Positions 1 to 10,976 of a DNA stretch of 64,000 nt are shown piece by piece. Position 1 is the stretch's first letter. Every line of letters starts with the position of its first letter. The stretch covers positions 372,001-436,000 of the forward strand of contig LLCB01000002.1 in assembly GCA_001414345.1 (NCBI GenBank), written 5' to 3'. Below the pieces are notes generated by a model that saw only the letters and a program-made list of their open reading frames with translations, did not search any database and was not told the DNA's origin. The stretch is from Hymenoscyphus infarciens (taxonomy: Eukaryota > Ascomycota > Leotiomycetes > Helotiales > Helotiaceae). The position numbers and the translations under genes are program-made.

Positions 1-2600
1 CATTTCGGCAACACGGAGTTGCACATATGTCCGGGGTAAACGCCAAAAAGGGGTGAGAGCTCCGAAGCGAGAACATGAAGCGAGCGACAACAATTGAGGG
101 GTAATTTTAATCGCTTTGCCTCTTCAACAAATTTCCACAAACAATCATAACCTGGAGAAATTCTGTGGGGAATTTGGGGGGGAAAGACGTGACTATGCAT
201 CACATGTAAAAGGGGCTGGACCTGCAGATGCCCCAACGCCGCAACCCCGCCTTTTAGGGTATGATTTAGAACCGACGAGCGAGGCGGTCCAAAACCAATC
301 GCGGTAAAGGAGGATTTTATTTTGGTAACCACTCCGAAGCTTGAATCCAAACCAGACACCGCAGTACTTAAGCAACCGCACCTCATTAAATTCAGCTATA
401 CTGCTATGCTGCTATGCATACCCTCTCCATTGTGGCTGCGGCTGGGTCACCCAATCATTGCATCTGTGTGTGAAAGAACAAGTCGACGAGTCGTATAGTA
501 CCTAATAGGGGCAGGTGTATAGAGTAAACGTATCAAATTGATAACACCCAATCATGTCCCGTCGCACCAGATCAATTTCCTTATCACTTCTTCTTTCATC
601 TCCGGGATCGTTAAAGCTGAAAGGATTCCTTGTGTTACTTGTATCGTCATCCTCTGTGCCTACGGACTTCGTTTTTCCTCCGGAGCCTCCGTTTAAAGTT
701 GCCACACTGTAGCACAACACGAGCCTCAGTCTTGGGGCTGGAATCTGCACTTGTCACTTGGCAGTAGATCAGCATAGTATGGGGTATACTGCGGCCAAAA
801 GCTCGGGGGATGCCAAAGCCTGTTGCTTGTCAAGAACCTTCCAGCGTTCGTATTTTTTGGGCCGCTACTTTTGAGTTGCTTTAGAAAAACTCAATTTGTG
901 TGCTACTGTAGATTGGGCGCTGTTTCCCTCAATAGTGAACAATTGTTATCGATGTCACCAACTGATCGCGCTCGTGTGCTCCGGTACAATGCTTAATTAC
1001 AGGCCTCAATTTTCATGCGAGCTGCGAGGAGTAGTGTATCGTTACCCTACTATCTCTCGTATCTGCTGCCCAGCTTGGCACATGCATCGAGTTCTCAAAT
1101 CACGATTGCAGACCGAGACTGAATAGCTTTCGTGGGCTTTCTTGGCATCCTCGTATTAATACTTTTGGCTTTCCCAAGCCCGCGGATTTTTACGTTACTC
1201 TCTCCCTCCTGAATTAAAATGTAAGCTGTGCCATACTGAATGTCTGTGCACTCTACATTTTATTCAGTGGGGGGAGAGTACCCGTTCTTCGTTCTCTCCC
1301 AGCAAAAATATGTCGCTCGACGCGTATTTGATGCTTTTCCTGTGGGTGGTCAGCATTTTATCCTTGTAAGCCCACCAACACGGAACAAACTCAGTCGAGT
1401 CGCGTTGGAGATGAGCGGCCGAATTAGGGGTTGGGAATGTTACTCTGCGGTATTTTCCTTCCCTCAACGCTCACCAACCCCCGTTGAAGAAAGTCGAGTC
1501 GGTGACGGTTGGTGGATATCAACCCCTGAAAACTATACTTATCCCTGCCCTGCACAAATTAATTGGCCGGTTGGCTTTTGGGAAGCCACTCGCCCCTATT
1601 TTCTGCAGACCTTTCAAAGGGCGGTGATCGCTTTCGATTTCTGCTCCCCTGAGGTTTACGAATGCCTTTCTTCAAGGTGTTTATTTGATACGGCATGGAA
1701 GAGGACAACCCGATTTCCTTCAACCCCATGGGTAAGGTGTTCAAAATTACATGCGATGCTTCACTTTCCAAGAATGAAGCTATTCCCAGTTTTTTCTTTC
1801 CCTCCTAGCAATTTTTTTACTTCACAAGGAGTTTTGTAAGAGGTATTGAGTTCCGATGTTGCTTTCAACTCCTCTCGTGATAAGCAGAAATGTTTCCTGA
1901 AATCGCTCAAAGTTGTGAGCTTGATCTACAAAATATTACTAGTTTGCTCCTCCTCTTTCAGAAAAATACTTGACTTGATGTGCGCCTTGCTTGTCTTCGT
2001 GCTGCTTATGTTCAAGCTTGGGGGGGGGGAAATCTCCGGCTGTCAGGTTCTCTTTTTCTGTCGTTTGAAACAGATATCAAATGATTTTGTCGGATGGTTT
2101 TCTTCCAAAATCAACAAGATTTTTTCGGAACGAGTACTTTCATATGCTACGTTTGTTGGAATTCTAGTTGATTTTCTTCTCTCGTTATTCTTTGGCAATG
2201 CTAGATGATGTACATTCTTTAAAATAAACAGGATGTGCAAAGAGAAACTTGGGGTAGTACTACCGAATTTGCTATTCGGCATTCAGGAAGGATTACAGTA
2301 GAACTCTGTCTCTAAAGATAGGTCTTAGTTAATCGTGAGCTCTCCGTCCTCGCTAACTATGTCCAAATTTTCTCCCAGCAACTCCGTGGTGAAGTCGACC
2401 TGTCTAAATGGCGAAGGACTTTGGAACCTTCTCTCCAGAGCCTCAAAAGTCCGTAAGAATAAGTTCTACGAGAGTATGGGTTGTCGAATATTGTTTCAAT
2501 TATCCGCTAATAATTCTACTTTATTGCTTCATTATTCATTGAGGTAAAGATTCCAAGAGCATACCATCTTACGTTAGTCGTTGACGGGATGCTGCCTTCC
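1..2600. other. Intergenic, no supported gene
   Basis: I see no convincing gene here. The longest open frame (1240-1839, +, 199 codons) has an ATG but no recognisable domain, no signal peptide and irregular composition. Shorter frames overlap on both strands. Base composition is ordinary in the first 1.2 kb and becomes more AT-rich further right. An unannotated fast-evolving gene or a decayed copy cannot be excluded. Confidence 0.5.
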
Positions 2601-2772
2601 TCTGACCCGGAAGTTGTTACAAGTTTATATGCGGCAGTGTCAAATGATCAAGACTCCCTTGGTACTTAATTTCTGCCCTACTACGAGTATAGATTTGGAG
2701 TGTTCTATCCCCAACTTGCTCCCACAATTGGAAAAATGAAAATTCCCTTGTCCTGATGGCCTAAATTCTAGT

Positions 2773-2874
2773 TCAAACCTCAAGGTTTTTGACCAAATAC
2801 TGCTTCAGCAGCCTTGCCAACCCTTTTTCCCAAATGTCTAGTGAGGAAAACATAATCGCAAACTTGGGATCACC
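2773..2874 (-). other. Possible decayed coding fragment
   Basis: On the minus strand a T-rich acceptor (TTTTTGTAG) is followed by a 33-codon open stretch ending in TGA, with a coding-like residue mix (it contains FAIMFSSLDIW). Upstream on the same strand, around 3080-3180, is another coding-like piece (RIVEDYERVVEKIR) interrupted by stops. I do not recognise the family. It could be the 3' end of a decayed gene in a region drifting towards AT; chance remains possible. Confidence 0.2.
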
Positions 2875-3299
2875 CTACAAAAAGAGTGAGGAAAGTTATA
2901 GAATGAGGATTGTTTCATAGCTTGTTCCCTCACACTCTCCCTTTACTGTTCTACCAACGAAGAGATGGCGGAAAGAGATGTTTATCTATGAGATATTTTC
3001 TTCACTTTAATACAACGGCAATAGAAAAGGATGGTTCCTCTGCTTTCAACAACATGCACCTTACAGAAATGGGGAATTCTACTGCCGAATCAGCGTTTGC
3101 TGTCGAATTTTCTCAACCACTCTCTCATAGTCTTCAACAATTCTGTCATATCGTTGAACTGAAAGCCAGGAACTTACAACAAATCAAGTAGTGAGAGTTT
3201 CATAACAACTCAAGTTCTGGTGTGCCAACAGAACCCAAAAGACTAACACTGATGTGTTCTTTATACAAACAATCCCTTTTGTTGTTCTGGATTTATTTC

Positions 3300-6200
3300 T
3301 GTAATACTTGACATCTTGTTTGAAGATTTCTAGATTGTAACTGGTTAGGGTGGCTAATCAGTCGACAGGATTGGAAAAGACATATAGTCTCAAATCTGAC
3401 AGGTATATTAAGAACGCAAGTTTTGTTTACAAGGGAGTTATTTTCCTGAGGTTACCTCTTTCTTGTGCTTCTACATAGGGAGGAGCTAGAAAAAGTGAAA
3501 AAACCAATTGCTAGAAACTTAGAGTAGAATCGCTCTGCTCAGCCTGCCCGATTACTCGACTCATACTGGGAAAACGTATTTAATTGTGCTAAACGACTAG
3601 AATAATGATATTTATATTTACTTTATTCTCCTAAATCTTTTGGGATAACTATTGAAGGAAAGGTGCGAGGGGCATGATGATGTATCAAGTAAATTGTAGT
3701 ATAGTTACTTAGAAGTAAGAGTATTTTAATACTAGTAAAAACACGACAGAGATGGTGTACGACAAAAATCTAAATTAATCCCAGCCGTAGATTATGTGAA
3801 ACAATATTCTATGCACACTCCTTGTTTGAACAAGTGGAGGCCAACAGAACTGCGAAAGACTACTCATGAACTAGGCAGAGGAGCTGAAAGGGTGAAGAGG
3901 CTTGAGCAGCAGCACTTGTGAAGTACTTTTTGTTCCTTAATTATCAATAGATCTTTGTTATCTCCCTCCTCTTTCTGAGTTGAAGTAATACTAACACGCT
4001 CTCTGGAAACATGGTCAAAATATAACTGTGGAGACTTGTCAGAAACTGAGAAGTAAAGGGATTACCAAACTATAATTGATACTTCCATGGCGATGAAGGC
4101 TCACAAACTTTTCATATTTGCCTAGATCTATAAGTCAAGTTTCTGCAGCATTACCAGCACGCCCAAGTTTGGAAGGGCAAAACAATTCCGCCTTAAATAC
4201 CTTATTTGCCTCTCATATTCTCGAACACAGTAACCATTGTAATCTTAAATACAATTCTCTACAAAGGACAAATAATAACTATAAAGACTTGGAACGGAAC
4301 CACACCACTAAGCCAATAAATATGTTTTCAGCTGTGACATCTAAGACCTCCTTCTGACTACATACCCCTCTTTTTCCTCCCCCAGTATCCGTAAACTATA
4401 CGACTTCTTGTTTAACACTTTCTCCTTTCTTCACTTCCTCAAACTTCCTCTCTATAAACTGAACCCCCCCCCTCCCACTTCTCACTATCGATTTTTCAGG
4501 TGCTGTCGAATCCCCTTCACACTCCTAAACCATCTTAGATGAACCCCATTCCCTCTAGCTTTCAACCCTGGTCAAGTACCCGTTTACTCTACTCATTTTA
4601 CGCCGACAGCTCCTCATTCTCCAAAAGAGTAAGAATCCTGGGCATTGCTCTACGTATACCCCCTCTCTCTATTGCCTTTTAAAATGCCGAAAAAGCTTTA
4701 TATTGTACGAGAACGTTTAGGAGAATTAAGCAGCTGATTTTCTAAATCTTCTAAACTGTTTAAGAAACTACATATAATTGTCCTAGATAAACTCACACAA
4801 TACTTACAAAAGGCAGCTGTTTCCAGAGGAAAGACCATCTTTCTTACACGGTTAACTTTCTTTCACAGTGTCTAATTTGAAGGCCGCTACTAGCTGTTGA
4901 GGAAGTTGTTATTCCCAACAATTCATCTGAAAAAGGTAATTCACTCTTTTAATTTGAATATTGGACCTACTATTTACTACGAGCATAAGTACGGACTATA
5001 TAGAAAGAGCCCTTGCCATCGTTCGTAGAATATGTAGATGAAGATATTATACTAAAAGACTTAGAATAAGTATATAAAACAACCAAACTGACAAGAGGAC
5101 TTCAAAAGATGTTTCATACTCCGCTGTTATAAGAAATTAAATACCGTGTCACGCCACCACCATCATCCTTCGGTAAAGGAAGCTATTCGCTTTCTTCTCC
5201 TCCTCCATGCTCCCGACTAGTATTTCCAGTCTTTTCGCCATATCTCAACCTACTATTTATATCCTAAGTCTAGAGTAATGAGAGCTTAATATTATTCAGG
5301 CATATAGGGAGAGACACTTATAGGTACTATGATAGTCGTGACATCTTCTATATCAGCTATATAGAGAAAGAGGAGAAGAGAGAAAATAAAAATACAAAGG
5401 GCTTGGAAACCATGTCTAATCTCTACCTTTATTATTAGCAGATCCTAGAACGTTCACCCATAACTTTTCTTTTATTAGACTATATTTTGAACTTTCGAAA
5501 AAGTCATACTGTAAAAGCCTCCCAAAACCTTTTGCTCATTAACAACCACTTACTAACAACAAACACACAAGAATCACATCACCAGCAAAGTAATTCAGCA
5601 GTCCGACATCAAAATATAACCACATTATTGAAGAGATCAAAGCAAAGCAGCGAGATAGGCGAAATTCCTAGAAGTTGCGATATGCGACAGGGCCTTTGAC
5701 TCTCTTTCTCGATATATAAACCCACTTCCTATAATTACAGACCCTTTGCTTCAAAAATACCTCACCTCAATAACTCTTTTCCCTCTTCTTTCTCTTCTTT
5801 CTCTAGATAAAAAAAAGGTTTTGTTACTATCGATTCCCTAGGTAGTTAACAACGATTCTACCTCTTTCTTACAAACCCCTAATAGCTTTATTAATATTCA
5901 ATAGAGGGATTTCTCTTAGATTAAATTTCATTAGAAGACGTAGTCAAGTAAGACAGCTTCTTTAAATCTATCTACTCTTCCGTTTATCTCTATAACACCA
6001 ACCGTAACCTTATTAAACGCCCTCTCGAATTCAGCTACTCAGAAAGAAAAGAGGAGGAAAACACTTTATACCTCAACCTTCTACACCACAAAAAAAAAAA
6101 AAGAGGGAAAAGGAAAAGGAAACAACTCCTTTTCTATATAAGAAGAAGGAATGAAATCCAGAACCCACCTGTAGTTAACAACTAGCAAAACTCTACCGAG

Positions 6201-6767
6201 GAAGCGACTTTTTAACATCTTAACGAAAAAAGCTCTCTCAAAAAATAATACAATAGATATACAAGACATCATTTCAAACCCGTCCACCCCTTCCTTACTC
6301 CCTCTTATACCCCCAAAACTCACACCCTAACCATCTACCCCCGCTCCCTTCAGAACCCCCTCCCCTTCCGAAAAAGAGTCATCACACATCAACACCCCAT
6401 CCCCTTCTCCAAAAATCCAAACCTCTTCTTCCACCAACATCAACAAAAGTATCCTCCAAATCCCCACCTCCCAACACCTAAATCCAAACTCCACACCAAC
6501 CTCCCACCAAGGCCCCCCCCAAACACGAAGAAAAAAAACCTTACTTCCCCATACTCACTTATATACTAAACCCACCCACCACAAACTTATAAATCTCATT
6601 ACAGACCCTCTCACACATATCCCTTCCCAAAAATCAAAGCAAGGAAAAAAAAGAAAGAAAAAAAAAGACATATATCTTTATAACAAACACAAGCCTAAAA
6701 ATATTCTCTCTTATTTTAAAAGCCTTCTCCTAAAATTACCTAATATCGTAAAAAGCTTATTCTTCAC
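3300..6767. other. AT-rich gene-free tract
   Basis: About 3.5 kb with frequent stops in all frames and rising A/T, with C-rich/G-poor stretches between about 4370 and 6600 (strand asymmetry, runs such as CCCCCCCC near 4470 and poly-A near 6090). No domain-bearing open frame was found. It looks like relic repeat DNA or a low-complexity intergenic block. Confidence 0.5.
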
Positions 6768-7341
6768 TAGAGAAGTAAACCTAATAACGGAAAGAAGAGA
6801 TAAGTACTAAAAAGAAGCGCGAGATATTAAGAAAAAAGAGAGAGAATATTAAGAGAGCTAATATCTTCTCTTCCTAGTACTAGTACTAGTATAAGAAGTA
6901 AGTATAGTAGAATAGTAGCTACTACTTATACTCTACTATACTCTACTCTACTTTATACTACTTATACTACTCTAAGTATTACTTAAGTCGTTTAAGTTAG
7001 TAAGTATATAGAATAAGGTAAGTAGAACTAAGTTAGACTAGGTAAAACGCTATATATAATTAGAGTTAGCTAGCGATATAGTTATACTAGAAGCTTACTT
7101 TTATTTCCTCTATAAAGATAGAAAAAAAATTAAAAAATTAAAAAAAAATAAAAAAATAAAAAAATAAAAAAATAAAAAATAAAAAAAGAAGAAAACTCTA
7201 AAAAAAAACTCTAAAAAGACAATAATTTAAATTACTTTATTCTATATTAACTAACTACATAGTATTAGTAGTTATAGTATTTTATCTTTTATCTTTAAAA
7301 TTTAAGATTTTTTAAGAGATATAGTCTATTTAACTTATAGA

Positions 7342-7406
<65 letters not shown>

Positions 7407-7657
7407 TACTTTACTTTACTTTTTTACTTCTCTACTACTTAACTATCTAACTATCTAGTATACTACTTAAGCCGCCGACTCGCCGAGTAATTTATACTCG
7501 TACTACTTCTTACTACTCTCTCTAATCCCTCTCTCTAATCTCTCTCTCTACTTCTTACTAATCTCTCTTTCTACTTCTTACTAATCTCTCTTTCTACTCT
7601 CTCTTACTACTCTCTCTTACTACTCTCTCTTACTACTCTCTCTAATCTCCTTTCTCT
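6768..7657. repeat. RIP-like tract depleted of CpA and TpG
   Basis: Reading base by base, I find only two CpA steps (near 7220 and 7259) and no TpG in about 890 bp, although CpG, CpT, CpC and TpA are all present. Repeat-induced point mutation in ascomycetes turns CpA into TpA (TpG into TpA on the other strand), so near-total loss of CpA/TpG with abundant TpA is its expected end state. The tract includes A-rich stretches (7120-7200) and a (TAC)n array. No surviving coding sequence. Confidence 0.75.
7343..7405 (+). repeat. (TAC)n microsatellite
   Basis: About twenty uninterrupted TAC/CTA trinucleotides, followed by TTTAC repeats. It lies inside the CpA/TpG-free tract. Confidence 0.9.
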
Positions 7658-7799
7658 GCCCGACTAGACTCTGCTCGACTCGACTCTGCTCGACTCGATA
7701 GTAGTAGTAGTACTAGTAGAGAAAAACGAGAGCTAGTAAGTACCTAGTAGCTAGAGCAAGACCCTTCTCGTCAGGTAAGAGAAGGAAGGAAGGAAGGAA

Positions 7800-7893
7800 G
7801 CGCTCTTAACCCTCTTAACCCTCTTAACTCTCTTAACCCTCTTAACTCTCTTAACCCTCTTAACCCTCTTAACCTTCTTAACCCTCTTAACTC
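7800..7893 (+). repeat. 9-bp minisatellite (CTCTTAACC)n
   Basis: About ten tandem copies of CTCTTAACC with variants (CTCTTAACT, CTTCTTAACC), directly preceded by a GGAA tetranucleotide run at 7784-7799. The complement (GGTTAAGAG) is only loosely similar to the fungal telomere unit TTAGGG, so I treat it as an interstitial minisatellite at the edge of the AT-rich block. Confidence 0.85.
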
Positions 7894-7899
7894 TCTCGA

Positions 7900-8610
7900 C
7901 AAAGACTTACTTCCAAAGTTTATAGGTCCGCTCCCCTTGATCCATTGCATGACCTATGTATGACCCAACACTTGTACTCTGACCTGCTTTCTGTTTCTTC
8001 CTCACAATCATACCAAGTCACCTCGCATTAAATATCATTTCACATTCACATTAACATCACATCACAACCCCAATCACCACAATCACAGCACAACACACAA
8101 CTCTCATTTTCAATTTCCATATATTTTCTCTCTACACCCCATACGCCATTTGTCCTGCCACATCAAGAAAAGAATAGAACGGTGGTCCCCCAAGGCGCAC
8201 TGCCGTATCATAGACTAAAAGCAAGTAAGGTTTTAAAAGACACTAAAATTGGGTTTCTTCTCTCCATCATCCACTCACAACAAGGAACCAAAAACATAGG
8301 AAAACACCGCTCAAGGAAAAACAAACAAAAAATCTCTCAGTCCAAAATATTCATAATCCTACTGTCAACCCAACCCCCTTCATTCTATATACTGATCCTA
8401 TGATCCTCCAAGAGAAAACGGGGTTGGGTATCCTCCACTATCCTCTCTAATGCATTTCTGCCGTGCTAGGTATCCTTTCGAGGCCCGGTGTGCATGTTGT
8501 ACAACAACGCTAAAAACAAAACCCTCCAAAATAGAAACCATGAAGAAAGCAAAAAAGAGTTGATCATTATATAAACAAAGACCCGCGTCCCTCAATCTTT
8601 CTCATGTTTC
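7900..8610. other. Intergenic / 3' flank of the Flc-like gene
   Basis: AT-rich, with CA-rich stretches (8030-8150). No supported gene. The part nearest 8610 should hold the 3' UTR and polyadenylation site of the minus-strand gene that ends there. Confidence 0.5.
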
Positions 8611-10976
8611 CTAATACGCAACGCCCCGATATCCACCATATGGTTGCGGAGAAGCCGAGTTATTTCGGAGGTTGGGTAATGTAGGTTGGTGCGAGTCGGC
8701 GCCACCTAGGGGTGCTGCACCAGTTACTAGGTGTTCCCGGCTGCTGGCGTCCGAGGACATGGGTCGGTGGGTTGCGACAAATGGTCGCAGTGGCGTGGCA
8801 CCCGAGTATGGGTTTGCTGGCTCGTTCATGAAGCTGTCGGAGCTGTTATCCTTCACAAGAGGGTGCTTGACGTCGTTCTCGTAATGGGATCGTTGGGATG
8901 GATCCATCAAAAGGCTGTTGCGGGCATCGAGAGGGGTGAGGTTGTCGAGGTCGCGGTTCATTTTTTCTATGTCATGTTAGGGGGAATTTTAAAGAATGGA
9001 TGTGATGATGCTTACCTGCTTCCTTACGTCTCTTTCTGTGTGGGTTCTCCTTGAAGCACATGATGAGTGCGTTGGCAACAATCAAGATGGCGAGAACTCC
9101 GGTAAGTGTCGACTGGACGGCAACAAGAACCACACCGGTGACGGTCTGGGTGGTTGCACCAATACCAAGTTCCTCGACAAAGACAAGAATACAGATGACT
9201 GAGAGTGCTCGGACGACCTGGATGAATATGTTGATAATGTTACCAGATCGTCTCTCGAATGGTCGGTTCCAGACCAAAAGTCCAAGCATGAGCACCTCGA
9301 TGACCAATTGCGCAATGGTTTGTGAAAGTCCATGTCCATCGGCAGCTGCGAGAACGCATCCCTTGGCGAACATGTATGCGATGATTGGGATAAACACCCA
9401 CCAGAAATCCTTCTTGTAGCTATCGTAGAAGATGCTGTATTTCATCCAGGTTTCCTTCTTTTCGTACAATCCTGCTACATCTCCTTCGTGTTGCTTGAGC
9501 TTCCGTGCAGTATTCCAGATCTTGAAAATGAAGAATCCGAGGACGGCACTAAACAGTGCAAGAGTGACACCTGCAAGTGTTTTGGCAGCCCAAGAATCTC
9601 CGTGTGTAAATTGGAATATGCAGTAGAGTGTCCAAACACTATAAAGTAGCAGAATCAATTGGACAATAGCACGACCCATGGAACCCCAGTAATGCTTTCG
9701 GAATCCAGTAAGACCCTTGGGGAAAGATCCAAACAGCGCCCAGGTTTCGAGAATGACCTTGAAGAATAAGATACCAACAGCAATTGCAGCGATAACACAG
9801 GCAACGATGAGAAGAACGGTCATGAAGGTATTGGCGGAAGGAACGCTCAATTGCTCAGCGTAGGCCTTGATACCAGATACCTTTTCTTCGATGGCCGAGG
9901 TCGTTGATGTAGAGTTGGCGGTGGTGGTGCTTGCATTTGTAGATGTGCTGAGAGTATCTCTGACCATCAGTTGCATCAAGTTGAGGGAGCGCTTTGTGAC
10001 GGAAGTGGTGTCCCCGGCATAGTTCAATGTCGCGTTATCAAGATAAGCAACACTGTTGGTGGTCAAGTTTCCACCTGTGGCATTTCGAAAACTGTCGATG
10101 GAGGTTTGCATAGCTCTCCATGGAATAATCCCACCGCTGAAAGCAAAGTTCTTGGAGAAACTTCTGTAAACTGGTGGCAAGTTTGTGGACATCATTCCGT
10201 TGATCGCGAATCCCTGGAAGACGGTGAAGACCTCTGTGAATGAGGGACTAATTGTTCCTGCTCCCCCAGAACCAGCACCAGCCGCAGCAGCTCCGACAGC
10301 TGAGGCTCCTGTAAGAGCCAAGGCCGCTCCAGCAATACCTGCTGCAACAAAGGAAACTGCTGGTAGGTTAACCGTCTTTCCATTGGACACTACTGATGTC
10401 AAGCAGGCCGCAGTCTGTTTTGTGTCCTTCGTTATCAGCTTGAGGTTTGCCTGTGCTGAGATATCCGGAACGCTGAACGCAATGGAGGGTATCATGGAGG
10501 CGTAAGAATCTGGAATGGTCTGCACACCAGCTGCAGCGAAATCACCCACAGGCACTGATGAGAATGTCAGCAGTTATCAACCCAGACTGAAAAGCCAATA
10601 CCTACCAGGACATAGCTGTGATACAAACGTTGCTGTATCACAAGGATCAAAATCTTTCGAGTAGACGTCGGTACCGTATGCAGTAACGCTCAATGATGCC
10701 TGGGGTGATTGATTAGCTTCTGGTGGTGTAAGATGCAAGTAGGAGGGTCCTTACCGTAACATTCTGAGACTTTGTACTGGAACCAGCAACATTGAACGTC
10801 ACCGTCTTGTTGTCGGCATTATATTGGATATCAACCTTGTTGACTTTGATGGTAGCATCCGAGTCACAAGTGCTGAAACTTGTGGTCTCGAGAATCTTAT
10901 CCGCGAGGACTCTGGCCGGCAGGGTTCCGAGTAACAATAAGGAAAAGGCCGAAAATGAAGAAAATTGTCGTAACAT
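8611..10976 (-). CDS. TRP/Flc-like multipass membrane protein (flavin-carrier family)
   Basis: Four exons on the minus strand: 10976-10755, 10699-10606, 10554-9016 and 8966-8611 (736 aa). Donors are GTAAGG, GTAGGT and GTAAGC, and all phases agree. The protein starts with a signal peptide (MLRQFSSFSAFSLLLLG, cleavage near ARVLA). An N-terminal extracellular region with paired cysteines and N-glycosylation sites fits the ML-like/TRP_N domain. Then comes a block of about nine hydrophobic helices (from about residue 330 to 640, fungal TRP-like domain), and a polar cytosolic tail. Family members (yeast Flc1-3, fungal TRP-like channels) act in ER/Golgi or plasma membrane and are tied to FAD transport, calcium and wall maintenance; which role applies here cannot be read from sequence. 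The Ser/Thr-rich luminal loop (about residues 290-330) is low complexity. Confidence 0.88.

Noticed and set aside
1240..1839. 199-codon plus-strand open frame
   Set aside because: It starts with ATG but shows no family pattern, and 67- and 70-codon frames overlap it on the other strand; kept only as a note in the intergenic entry.
7800..7893. Telomere repeat array
   Set aside because: The unit is CTCTTAACC, not CCCTAA/TTAGGG, and sequence continues normally on both sides, so it is an interstitial minisatellite.
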